Made by a program: the position numbers and the translations under genes | Notes under the pieces: generated by a model | The model's database searches: none | Seen by the model: only the letters and a program-made list of their open reading frames with translations | Told to the model about the DNA's origin: nothing | In this document: positions 51,391 through 63,107 of the stretch, in pieces | Layout of the letters: each line of letters starts with the position of its first letter | Position numbering within the stretch: the first letter of the stretch is position 1 | From: Rhyacichthys aspro | Lineage: Eukaryota; Chordata; Actinopteri; Gobiiformes; Rhyacichthyidae | Reading direction: 5' to 3' | Assembly (NCBI GenBank): GCA_036850595.1 | Contig: CM072168.1 | Span: 13,879,982 to 13,943,981 of the forward strand | DNA: 64,000 bases

Positions 51391-51560
51391 CTCATTAAAA
51401 TACCCAGTCCGATATTTCCAGTTGTTCCAGTTTCATGTTTTATGGCAAAGAGGCCGCAGTGTGCTATTAATCAATCAATAAGATCGTTTGCGTATTCAGC
51501 CTCAAATGAAAGACACTGTGATAAAAGGCAGAGAGTGGCTCTTACTCAAACCATGCCATT
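51391..51560. promoter_or_regulatory. Candidate regulatory element with PBX-HOX site
   Basis: Contains ATTAATCAATCAATAA (51467-51481), which includes the composite PBX-HOX sequence TGATTGAT in reverse (51470-51477), in a non-repetitive block about 1.2 kb beyond the tbx15 3' end. Enhancer function is inference. Confidence 0.25.
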
Positions 51561-51839
51561 CTTTTCCACTTAAAGAGCTGATGGATAGTTTACAGTATGG
51601 AGCCAGACCTGCTGTGCATTATGTCATGCCCTGCTCTGTAGATCCACAGCTCCTCCTTACAAATCTCCTAATTTAACAGGCCCAGAGGTAAATTTGCGGT
51701 GAACATGGACCAGAAGGGGAAAGTTTGGTCATTTTAAATGCTGCTGGAACAAGAGTGGGGGGCATATATCAGACAAATAACATGAATAATTATTGGAAAT
51801 AATGTCCAGATATATGGACTGGAGCCAAATTATGAAATC

Positions 51840-52140
51840 ATACGCTTCTCTCTGGTGCATCACGCTGCTCATTATTTGAAGTCAGGCTTAGAAAAACAGG
51901 TGTTTCTAATAGTGGGTCGCTGTCTCCACGGTCCTGCGCCCCCTTCATTCTCTGATGACGGTTCAGATATGATATTTCATGGCTGGAGTTGTTCACATGA
52001 TAGGAAATGATTGGGGAGAGCCGTTCAGAAGACATGCGTGTAATGGAGTCTGATTGGCCCCGGCTAAATCTTAGTCTGAGTAACGAGGGCAACCAGAAAG
52101 CAATGGAGGAATCATCATGAAGGTTCGTCGTTTTGCCTTT
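51840..52140. promoter_or_regulatory. Candidate conserved element downstream of tbx15
   Basis: A mixed-composition block has several homeodomain or CCAAT-type cores (TGTAATGG, CTGATTGG, AATGATTGG) within about 120 bases. A minus-strand frame through it has no splice support. Motif-based only. Confidence 0.2.
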
Positions 52141-52689
52141 CCTGGAGGTTTGAGTGATTACAAGGGGATTTCTCCATCTCTTTAAACAGGTGCCACATTT
52201 CTACGCAGTGCAGCTGAGTACAGTTGGCACAAGGGCTTTTCTCGTTGATTCTTGAATAAAACAAAACCAGCAGTGAGGAAAAAAATGTGACTTTTGGGGT
52301 CTTTCTTTTCTCCCAGTTTGGTTTATGATCTATGCATTGCGTCAGTGTTTGAAGCCTGTGTCTGTGATGTGGACAAAAGCAGATGTGTGTGTTTTATAAG
52401 CACACATCGCTCTCTGGGCTCATTAATAATCATGTCAGTTGTAGTTATTGTGGCCTCGAGGCCTTGGGGCTCACTGACGTTAACTCCCTCAGATACAACC
52501 CCATGTCAAAATGATTTTACTTACAAGCACTGCAATAAAGAATCAGCAATAATCTACAAAATTTTGAATCAAATTTTGCGTATTGGTGTTATTGTTAATT
52601 CGTGCATGTGTAATTTACGTTTGTAGTGCATGAAACATATTCTAAAACTCTACTGCAGACAAAACAATCAAGACTATATCACATGACTT

Positions 52690-53670
52690 GAAATGTTTAT
52701 TGAGCTTTTACGTGCTTGGCACCAGTATTTACATTTTTTCAAAATGCCTCAAAAAGGTTTAGTTTTTCACACAGATTTGCAACAGATTGTCCTGTAAAAT
52801 CATTATGCTGCTCAGCACTTAAATACATCTCTACAACACACCAACACATATTTAATTACTCTTTTTGCTATTGCTTATTTAATAACTTTTCACACAACAA
52901 CTTTTAAGCTTATGCTATTGATTGCATTTGCCATCTTATATATAGATATGCTCAGAAACATAATCCACTCAAAAATAGTGAAGCCATTCCAGTCTGTGAG
53001 GAGAAAGGTTGGATGCTGGTGAAAGCTGTGGTTTCCTGAGCTCTTGTGTCCACAGCTGCAGGGAGTTTTCAGGGCTAGTTCCTTAGTTCACCGCATATTC
53101 ACCATGATATTTTAGTTTACCCTGTTTGGTGGATCAAAAGGCAGCGTCTACTTTTTGTCCTATGCTGTAGGTCTTTGAAGCAGTGAGTTATTCGCTAATA
53201 TCATTTTTATCATAGTTTTAGCCATAACACTGACCCTCCACATTTCCAAAGCGGCACAACAAGAAGTGCTAAATTAAGTTAAAACTTCAGAATCACAGTG
53301 AAGATTGGTTCTTTGGTTATACATTATCTTGACTGCATGTCCTTTTGAGTTTGCAACTTTTATTGCTATTGCACAGATTTCTGTTTGATTGTCCCATCTC
53401 AAGCACAGTATGAGGTTGTCCTTTCATCTTTTCTGATTTTCAGTTTCTTTCTGTAGTTCTGTAGTTCTGTAGTTTGTGAATCTGGCTGATGTCCCAGTTT
53501 TCCTGCCAACAATGAATTAAATAACAGTTTGATTCCAATATTTGGTTTTAAGTGTCTTCATAAAAACAAAAACATGAGATGATATCCTTCTCCTGCTTGC
53601 TCCTCTGTACTTTTATAAAACAGCTAATAGGTCCAGAGATCATAGATCAGAGCTAAAAGGGCTTTAAGTT
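52690..53670 (-). other. Probable 3' UTR of tbx15
   Basis: AT-rich non-coding sequence between the tbx15 stop and the distal poly(A) signal. It contains three tandem copies of an octamer (CTGTAGTT, 53451-53474) and a Pumilio-like site near its end. Confidence 0.5.
52696..52701 (-). terminator. Distal poly(A) signal of tbx15
   Basis: TTTATT on the + strand is AATAAA on the minus strand, about 970 bases past the stop codon, followed by a GT-rich stretch. A second AATAAA at 53358-53363 could give a shorter 3' UTR. A Pumilio-type UGUAAAUA lies at 52726-52733 just before the distal signal. Confidence 0.5.
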
Positions 53671-54500
53671 CTAGACCATGTGCATGGACATCTGAGAGGA
53701 GGAGCCGTACTGGCGTCCATCACAGGAGCTGCTGCCCTGTTGGCCCCCAGCGGGGTTTCCGATCATGTGCATGGTGTCCATGCTGCCGTTGGAGAGGTAC
53801 TGGCGCTCAGCGAAGGCCCCGGCGGGAGAGGAGGAGCACAGAAGACCCCCCTGTGGTTTCTCTGGGCTGGCGGCTAAGCGGGGGGACGTGGGGAAGTTGT
53901 ATCCGTACAGATTGTAGGGGTTGTGAAGGGAGAAAGCGTTATAGGAGCCCTGCTGGACATGGTGGTGGCCCCCGCCGAACATATGAGCGGAAGAAGAGGA
54001 AGATCCTGAAGAGGATGAGGACGCTGAGCTGGAGCTGGAGCCTTGCATCACATACTGCAACTGAGAGGTCGGGAAGGAGCCCAGCTGCCCGCTATACGCA
54101 TCCATCTTGCCCCCGGTGCCACCTCCACTGCTGGCACCTGTCAAGGAGGCATGTGCGCTGCTCTGCATCCCAGCAGCGATCAGGGAGGAAGTCCTCTGTG
54201 GCAGGAAGGATTCAGAGGGTTGGGCAGAGGCCACAGCACCCCCTGCAGCCTGGAGGCGTCCGTACGAGCTGTCAGCCAGGCCACCGTATCCCTGCAGCGC
54301 TGCCATGTTACTGCGAGCACAGGCTGGGTACTCGGACAGGCCCAGGTTACACAGCTGGCTCTCTCTGCAGCCCACATTGAAAGAGTTGGGAGCCAGGTGG
54401 AAGGTCGGGGGGGAGCAGGATGGGGACAAGAGGTGAGCTGCACCTGAGGGAGATGGGGTTCCTGTGCTGGATGTGGTGGGGGACGTGCCAGTGCTGCCTC
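53671..54500 (-). CDS. tbx15 last coding exon (transactivation/repression tail)
   Basis: 830 bp after TTTTTATTGCAG; the split Gly codon rejoins exon D exactly. It encodes a Ser/Gly/Pro-rich C-terminal region of about 276 residues. Conserved blocks include [31 protein letters not shown], a serine run (coded near 53985-54045), a Gly-His patch, [20 protein letters not shown] and the C-terminal SSQMSMHMV. Open frames of 100-175 codons on the + strand and another minus frame over this exon are its shadows. Confidence 0.94.
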
Positions 54501-57500
54501 CTGCAATAAAAACAATCATCATATCACTATGCTGCTGTTCACATAGTCATCAAGCACATACAATTTCCCCAGAGAAACAACTGATCAGGTAACAATAATA
54601 AAAAGAATGCAAAAATCCTGATTGACCAACCATTATATATATTTCAAAGATGTAATGATAAAGTCCTTTTAAAAGTAATTTTAACAATGTTATCTGTAAA
54701 AGTATCTGACAGATTTTCACTTGTGAAAACATCACTTTTTTCCTCATAAAACTCTATATGCTGGGAGACTGACACAAATCCCTGTATGGCTATATGTCTG
54801 ACTCTTGGCCTTGCTGTGGAGGACAGTGAGAAACAAACAGGTTTTCCCAGAGGGGAAATATTAGTATTAGGTTCTCAGTTCAAACCCTGCCGTCTGTAGC
54901 AGGAAAAACACTTGAATAGTTTGAATGTGTCTGTTTAATAATTTAATTCATATTTTTTACATCAGTTTTCTCCAGTCAATGAGTTCCGCATACAAATCTG
55001 ACTAATGAAGTAGTAAATTAAAGAGTCTACAATTACAATATACAACCATACACAGCATTTTAAAACCCTTCATTACAATTGCTTTCTGGTTTCAGCACAT
55101 GACCCATGTGGTATGACCCTGGCCAACATTTACTCTATGTCCCAAATTCATTCTGTAAAAAATGCCTTTTTAGTTTTACTGCAAGTCCTAATACAACTAA
55201 AATCTTTAACCATATCTCAAAAACACTTGTTGGCACACATTGTCTTCACTAAGTCAAGCTTTTCAAAGTGAAATGATAGCTGTGGGATATCAAGCACATA
55301 CTTCTCTATTAATGAGAATTTGGCTATGGTTCCACTCACTGCTACAAAAATTCACTTTGAAAGAGGAATGAGAGGAAGGAGGCATAACTAAATAATCCAG
55401 GGCTTGCTTGGCTGGCTTTCTGATTTTGAACCATATGCATTCGATAATATTGTTCTGCTCTGCATACAAAGATGGTAAGTTGGGGGAAGGAAAGAAACTG
55501 AAGAATGGTGATATTTTAAAAAAAGAGGCAAGAAAGAGAGATACTTGGGTGATGTCACGTCCCACTGTGGTTGGAGGGTCCAACGTTACTCTGCCAAGAG
55601 GGAACAGTTGATTATATGAAAGGAAAAAGGCCGTTTGCCGCCATTACGGCTGAACTGCATCCCACTCATGTCCTTCTAGTGTGACCCAGGGTTCAGTGGG
55701 ACACAAAGACTTTAATTAAATCCTAATCACTTTGGAGGTGTCCCACTCGTTGACAAAATTCAGAGCATCACGTCACGCTGACCTCCACAAAACACTGAAG
55801 TCTCAAGCTCAAAGCCCTTGATACAAAACTGTGACTGACTCGTGCCGCAGAGTCATCCAAAAGTCACAAGGCTTGTTTAACAATTTTGTCTTTTTTTTTT
55901 TTTTTAAGCTTTGTGTGATGTGAAAAGTTCACTAGACTCAAGTGGACCTGCCAGAAGAGCAGCGTATGGCAAAGCTCAAATGAAGGACACCCATCACTGA
56001 AGCAGTGTGTGGTGATATACACAGGGAAAATATGCAGCAAGTTCAGGCTGGGACGATATGTGCTGCAAGGTCATCTAGAATCCATTTTTTACTCTGTTAA
56101 CTATAAACACATCTAAATTTCAAAAACTGGATTTGTTTTTATGGGTTATTGTAAAGAACAGTCTTGACATATAAAGCTTGTAAAATCATGATCTGAAAGC
56201 TATTGAGAATAAAAGTTCAAAAGGGCAAATTATTCCTTTGAAACTTTAAGCAGAGTGTTCTTTCTGAACTGAGTTTACAGCATTCAATATTTTTAGATTT
56301 CCTGGCACAGCACTGGCTTCAACAGTGTTTGATGCCTAGAAGCAGGCATGACATTTGGTCTTAGGAATCTCAAAGTTTCGAGCACAGCACTACACTAGAC
56401 AGCAACTGAGAGCAATACAAACATGATTTTACTTTTTAATTATAGATTTTAGTAGGCACAACTACCAAACAAGTACTACATGTGTAGGAGCATTTCACCT
56501 ACCTTGTTGCTTCTGCATATTTGTAAAGTCCTCAAATGTGAGTGTCCTGACAGGAGGTCTCCAGAAAGCATATGTTTCCATAATGGCCTCTAAGCCAGTC
56601 CTGAGGATAGACACAAATGGAGTTTAAATTTTGTTAAAGGTTCATACCAAACAATATCTAAGAGGTGAAGAAAGTCAAGACATTGATCAAGCTCATGAAT
56701 ATATATTCTTTGTATAACTCTTTGTATTTTTAATTGGATTATTTATTATGGTCTAACCTCTGATAGCTTTACACAGTTATTTGAGCTAAACTAAACAAAC
56801 CAACTGAACCTTATAATTCCAAGGACAACAGCAAAGTGGTGCATTTCCAACTAAAAAACTTCTTCAAACTGAATTTAAACATGTTAATGTGAAACCTAAA
56901 TGCAGTTGGTGTTGAGTGGCCAGACAGATCGGCAGGAGGAGAAACTATAATCCTGCTCAGAGGAAACTGTAGCCATTAAAAGGGGGCAGGTTTTTATTGT
57001 GCACATAAATCTGGGTGACGTTTCATCTCAAATCTGTACGCGGCTCTCCTTCCTGCTTGATTTACTTCGGTGTGCAGCAGTCGGCCCTGTCCCAAGGAAA
57101 CGAGCGGCCGACGCTCCTTGTCGTGTTATTTTTGGGCTGTAGCAGCTCGTTAGTGTGGCACACTAATCGAGCTGGTCCTCAGCATCACTGCGCTCATTCA
57201 TACTCTCACCGAGCCACGGGACCAAAACTCAACAAATGAGCTGTATGCCTCTGTGAGGCCATAAAGTCCATCACCAGACACAGCTGACGACACGGCCAGA
57301 GGCGGACAGGCCTATATTAAGAGGCTGCAAGGAAACACAGAAAAGGAAACCAGTGGGTGCTTAATTTGACAATTATTGGTTTGCCCTTTCTATTGATTCA
57401 GGATTTCCCTCTAAATGTGGAATTAGTCGGTCATGTTCCATAGCAAATTGGCTCTATTCACACTTTAACATTCATTTTATTAGGTTATTTTCCCTCATCC

Positions 57501-60500
57501 CAGCAGTAATATATCTTAAAGGCAATATTTAGCAAATTGCTAAATATACAACATTTAATTATGTGCAGCAAAAGTTAGCAACACTCAGCACCAGCTTAGT
57601 ACCAGCTAAGACAAAGCAAGTCATCAACAACAGGTACATTGTACCTTTAGTGACAGAGATGAGACCTAACTCTCAAAAACATCTAATGATAATAAAGCAT
57701 TGATTCAACTTTTTGACATATTTATATGCATATTCTTTCTTTTGAAATAAATGAGTTGAAAATGATAAAACTTTACACGCATTATATGTATATTTAGGCC
57801 CCTAAGTTCAGCCTGGTGAGCTCACTAACTCATAGTGAGTAGGTTTCTAAAGTTAATCACATTTTTCCTTTTTTATAATAACTATGTAGAAGACACTGAG
57901 ATAAAGAGACAGTTGTATGTGAGGATGGCCCGGCTTTCTCTCTCCTAGAACACACATCTCACTCACGTTATCTTTTCATCTGTAGCTTTTCTGCAATAAA
58001 ATTCTAATGCCAGTTCATAAATCAAACCATCTATTGTTTGAAAAATGAAAAAAGATGTCTCGAATATCTGTGTGCCAATAATGTGGTCCAGATGAGGGGC
58101 CTGCGTGCATGTGCGGAGGGGTCTGACTGTTCACTACACCACTGCATTAGTCCGCAGCTCCTCCACAATCACTATATATGATAATTCAGACTGAGGCATG
58201 AATCAGCAGCTGAGCGGATATAGAGGAAAAACACAATGTGGGGGAACAGTGGTATGAAAAATAACTTGACATACAACACTGTCATGTAAGCAGCCAATAG
58301 CAAGCCTCACTCTGGATGACATCACAACACCAGAAGTGACAAAAATGACAACAATAAGAAACACTTATCTGATTTTGTGGATTCAGTTCATTTCATAATC
58401 ATTTCTCTTCAAATTTTCAGGATCAGTAACTGAAATAATCATCATTTAAAAACATCACTAACCGAGTCTTGACCGAAAAAATGTTCTAAAAGATGTGTGT
58501 GTTGTGGTTGCTGCATAGTTGTAAGATGACAAACACAGTATTCATTATATCCAAGAACTTTACAAACCACAACTATTGATCTAAACAGAACTAAAGGTCA
58601 AAGTATGAAAATAATTATTGTACCTTTTTTTTTTTTTTTTTACCAGTAAAATATATTAAACATTGAAAACAAAGCAAAAAGAATAAAATTATGAAAAAGA
58701 ATTACTCATGGCTTATTTATATCTATAAGTGTCTGGACTCTTCAATATCTGCAGTGGTCTGCTCGGAAGGACTTTAACAATATGTGTTTTTGGTCGTTTT
58801 TGTGTCTCACAATGAGGTAATGACCTAAACATGTTCTCTTCCCACTCTGTCTACTTCTCATTTGTAATGTCCATCTGTTTCTGCACAGTAGAGCTGTGTT
58901 TTATCCATATTTGTGGCTAAACAGAAAGAGAGAAAAGCTGTATGTAGGTGGGTAACTAGAGTCTTTACCTTTAAGGTTACATACCTGTTCCTGCCAGAGT
59001 CCCTGAATCCTTTGGCAAAAGGGTTGCGGTCAATCTTTAGTCTGGTTATCTATCAACAAAAGGACATACTGTATTGTCATTACAATTCAATTTAAAAAAC
59101 ATACTTATTCCTCACATTATGCATCAGGTTTAAAAATCATTTTTAAAATATTAGTCGGGTACCTGCTGGTTCTGGTAAGCTGTGACTGTGGTGAAGACTG
59201 TTTCTGGGAAGCTGAAGGTCTTGACGCCCTCTCCACTCGGGACAGGTTTGTTGGGAGACAGCTCACTGCTGAAGTCCTTCCTTATGACATGGACACGAGG
59301 CTGGTATTTGTGCATTGAGTGAAGGATGATCTGAATAAAAAGAATGAAACAAGATGATGGCTCATTTTACCAACATTAATTGTATTATTAGACAAAGATA
59401 TTAGGCAACCAAAAAACAATGAAGTTTTGAATGTAAACACTGTTTATGTATTACTTAAAACCTGAAAAAAGACATGTGTACTGTAGATTCCTACAACGTT
59501 ATAGCCAGTGTTGTTCATGTAATATGTAAACAACTTAGATGCTTATATTTCAATGACACAATAAGCTCTGTAATTCAGGTGACATCTACATCACAAAAGC
59601 TCTCAAAGTTCCACATCTGGATCAGGTTTCAGAAAGAGTGTGCGTCCTAAAAAGGATTAGGAAAAAGGAAGTGACTAGTAACATATCAGAAGTATAATGT
59701 TTAGTACAAATGAAACCCTAAACTCTCTAAGCCATTTACGTTTCCTTTTGCAAATCCTTGACAGTGTTTTGTAACATTAATTAGCTGCTCTGACTCTTAA
59801 AAGCTCAGTGACATGAGGCGAGTTCACACTCGATGACGCTGGCTGCAGAGCTGAGGATTATTTTGCAGCAAAGTCGAGGCGTCAGGCGCTGTCGGCCCCA
59901 GCCTCGCCTCGGGCCTCGGTCTGCTCTTGATTACTACGAGGGTGAGAAAACCTCCCCAGAGCCAAACACCCTCACTGCACCCCCCAAATCTGCTTCAACA
60001 GAGGGGGTCATTTCAAACCAGGGCCGAAGGGGAAAACAGCTCCAAATATCAGAAACATACAAAAACATTTTCCATGTAATATTCCAGATTCCTCACAGAT
60101 GCTCATGCTTTTCTAAGCAGATAGAGCTATTGTAAAAAAGTATTCACATATTTGATGCACTTAATTTATGTGGTACTTTCTTTAAACTGCATTTACTCTA
60201 TGGAAATAGATGACATAAATAACAATACATACAATACATTTTGTATCACGCCAGCATTGAGCATTGAAATTTGCTGGTTAAATAAATAGTTGTGTGTGTT
60301 CATACAATATAAGATGAATTTGAAGGAAACAAAAATGAATGTAAAATAATACTATGCTATTTTTTATTTAGAGGTGAACCATATTGTTTGTGAAGCAATA
60401 TCACAGGCTGGAGATACAGTATTTATAACATAAGCTATACATGAACTACTGCAATAAACAGTATGGCATAAATGTCCTGTGTGTGATGTTTGCTACATAT

Positions 60501-63107
60501 TTGAAAAAAACAAAAACCTTTTCTAGGCATTAACACAGACAAAAGCACCTTGAAACTACTAGTGCTAGTAGCTGTGACATTAATAGTATTAAGGCCTAGA
60601 ATCAGTGTATTTGAGAACAGTGTGAATGAAAACCTTAACATTTTTATGTTGTGCTTTCAGCACAGAAGCACTTCTCTTTCTTCTTTCTGTAGCTTTTTTC
60701 AAAATGAGCCCTTTCCCTTTCTCTGAACCTGAGAACTCATGTCATGTCACTCATAAAAAAAGAACAAGCCAAAGGTTAAAAATGAATGAAAAAAGAGCCA
60801 ATGAAGTCAAGACTGAATCAAACACACACAGCTGCCTTGCGGCTCAGGGGAGTCGGGCCTTCGGTCCCAGTCGGACTGAGGTGATATGAAGTCACACATC
60901 AACACAATGAACTCTGAACACAGCTCTCAGAGATCAGCCAGAGGACATCAGCTGACAGTTGTTCGCGCTCAAAGACAATTACATCTGATGAATTTTTTTT
61001 ATGAAAGGTAACGGTGTTCTTTCAAAAGCCCTTTGAAACGTGAACGCTTGAACACTCCACAAATGTACACTTTGAAATACAAATAACACAAATACAGGAA
61101 AGCCAACTTAATGAACATTACAGCCAAGAGATATGTTGAAGAACTCTCTCAATACAACATATACAACATTAGCATGTATAAGTGAAATGGTTCAATTACC
61201 ACAAAGCTGCGCAAAACAAAAAAAACAAAAAAAACAAACATCCTGAAGAACTTCTTCAGTGTTTTATAAGTTTGGGGAAAAAAACGTGAGAACAAACTGG
61301 TCACAGTCAAGCTGCAAAAGTAGCTACAGGACAAAAATGTCACTTCTCTAAGTGTATTGTTTTGGCGTATATTTTTGTATGTTATACATAAAATAATAAA
61401 TATAAAATGATATTAAAATTGTATTTTATATCTAATACTATTATGATGTCATAGTCTTATATATAAAATTATTATTCAATTAATATTTCACTGTGTGTAT
61501 TATAGAAACATGTTCATGTCTGAATTTTGGAACATTTCTGGAAAGGTATTTTATATTAGATATTTAGATTTAATAGGCTGCAACAAACAATAAGGTTTAG
61601 ATTGCAGTTGTTATCTTAAACGGTCACAACCTATAGCCTACAATAATAGAAATCTCAAAAATATAAAATTAGAAACTATTTGTTTGAGCGCTGGATGATG
61701 TGGCGTGACATAGTAAATTTAGTTTTTTGTTCTTTCAGACTGTGCTTCTGTTGTGTGCTGATGATTCATGACACGCTGCTGTCTGTTTCTGATGATGCGG
61801 ACATTTTGCACACCACAAGTCAGGATGATGAGCAGGAGGCACTGAGGTTTCCCACACAGGAAGCTCCAAAATTAATTTCCCTCGGCCTCTTTACTGTAAA
61901 GAGAAGCAAGCCTTAAACAGAGCAGCGGGAGCAAAAGACACTCTCATCTCACACTGAGAGCACTCTGTATGTACCGCTCGCCCACACAGGCGTTCACATT
62001 TGTTACTGCTGAGCTGATGTGTTCATCATCACAAACATGGCACTTTGTGATGTGAAATGTGGGCTTCAAAATAATATGTTATATTAAGATGAAACCAACA
62101 ATCAAAGATATCTGCCATTGAGAAATGACAACGGACATTAGGATAAGCCCCTCCCTCTGAGGGATGTAAACTCACTGACTGGTACAGGACTGGGCCAATC
62201 AGCCGGTTTGATGCAACGCTATTTTCTCACAATGCCAGTTTCCAACAGAATTCACTGCCCACGAAGGGAAACAGTAAATGAATTATTAAATCACACAAAC
62301 TGTGGTCCAACTTGGAGCTTCACAGTTGAATTATATATTATATATTTCACCTTTGAAAGCCACATTACATGTTTAAAATAGCCAAGAGCCAACAGGAGTC
62401 TTAGTTTAACTCAGCACCTCTGTCTCAAACTGGATGCCAGTAAAGGAGTAAATCACAGATGGTGGTTAGAATATTTTTTTTCTCCCTCTGGTGTAGCTGT
62501 CCGAGTATACTACAAATCAAATTCAGTAATTAAATGACTTTAATGTGACCATTTCATTACAGCATGCTTTACGTGGAGGAAATGAATATTTGACATTAAA
62601 ATGAGAGTCACGGTTCAGATCCTAGACCTTTAATACCTCCAGACTATAATCCACAAACCTAATAATATTCATTATGGGATGACTACAGCATCTTCAAAGA
62701 AGGAGTGTGGGAAGTGGCAACGCAGCCCTTTCTAAATTACACAAAGCCACTTTTGAAGAAGTTTCAGAGTCATGAAATCAAGATGTCCACAAAGAAGTGT
62801 TTCAACTTTCACAGAGCAGCTATATGGACACTTTGTCGTTACTACAGCAACCCATGCCTTTGTGGTTTTGGATTATTTCACTTCAAAACCTTCCATAATG
62901 TTTTATAAAGCACAGAATGGGAAGTGTGTCCTTACATGTCCCTGGTCATCCAGCTCATTGTTGGTGAGTTTGAGCTTGTCAAAGCTGACCACTTGTCTCA
63001 TCCAGGTGTCCCCTGAGGCCAGTGAGTCCGGGTGAATGTAGACCCGCGGAGGCACCGGCGAGTCTGCATTTCCTGCCACCATCCACTTAGAGCTGTGGTA
63101 CACATAC
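53671..63107 (-). CDS. T-box transcription factor Tbx15 (5' part outside window)
   Basis: Five minus-strand exons join in frame: 62936-63107, 59163-59330, 58985-59049, 56503-56600 and 53671-54500, giving 1,333 coding bases (about 443 residues) and a TAG stop. The first three and the start of the fourth encode most of the T-box DNA-binding domain, including [50 protein letters not shown] and [20 protein letters not shown]. The tail after the T-box ([20 protein letters not shown], then [20 protein letters not shown] and the [20 protein letters not shown] block) matches TBX15 rather than TBX18, which differs after the domain. Human TBX15 is about 602 residues, so roughly 150-160 N-terminal residues and the promoter lie beyond 64 kb. 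Tbx15 acts in the nucleus in skeletal, dermal and muscle development, usually as a repressor. All introns are GT-AG. The C-terminal serine-rich run is longer than I would expect. Confidence 0.93.
54501..56502 (-). other. tbx15 intron D-last
   Basis: 2.0-kb GT-AG intron. No extra exon is seen. A poly-T run occurs near 55890-55905. Confidence 0.85.
56503..56600 (-). CDS. tbx15 post-T-box exon D
   Basis: 98 bp. It finishes the T-box Arg codon and encodes [20 protein letters not shown] followed by [12 protein letters not shown]. This exon is what separates Tbx15 from Tbx18 among subfamily members. The donor is GTAGGT and the acceptor CTATCCTCAG. Confidence 0.93.
56601..58984 (-). other. tbx15 intron C-D
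   Basis: 2.4-kb GT-AG intron. Its part at about 57010-57320 is GC-richer and contains a near-palindromic TTAGTGTG-G-CACACTAA (57150-57166), a possible regulatory block. A poly-T run lies at 58626-58642. Confidence 0.85.
58985..59049 (-). CDS. tbx15 T-box exon C
   Basis: 65 bp, 21 codons plus two bases: [21 protein letters not shown]. This is the C-terminal T-box helix that enters the DNA minor groove. The intron before it is only 113 bp. Donor GTATGT. Confidence 0.94.
59163..59330 (-). CDS. tbx15 T-box exon B
   Basis: 168 bp, 56 codons, phase 0 at both ends. It runs from [13 protein letters not shown] to VTAYQNQQ, which includes the conserved [13 protein letters not shown] motif at the dimer and DNA-contact region. 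The acceptor is TTCAG and the donor GTACCC. A 3.6-kb intron separates it from exon A. Confidence 0.94.
59331..62935 (-). other. tbx15 intron A-B
   Basis: 3.6-kb GT-AG intron. It has GC-richer islands at about 59815-60010 and 60830-60980, candidate intronic control regions, and an AT-rich low-complexity stretch at about 61370-61470. No exon is recognised inside. Confidence 0.85.
62936..63107 (-). CDS. tbx15 T-box exon A
   Basis: 172 bp: one base, then 57 codons from YVYHSSKW to DDQGH. The acceptor is CTCTTCCAG and the donor GTAAGG. It contains the RVYIHPDS and LKLTNN segments that form the core T-box beta-barrel. The preceding exon, with the start of the T-box, is not in the window. Confidence 0.93.

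Noticed and set aside
53680..54447. Several + strand open frames of 65-175 codons
   Set aside because: They overlap the GC-rich last exon of tbx15 antisense and are its shadows.
53671..54500. Assignment to tbx18 instead of tbx15
   Set aside because: The sequence after the T-box ([11 protein letters not shown] and the [20 protein letters not shown] block) fits TBX15; TBX18 differs there as I recall it.
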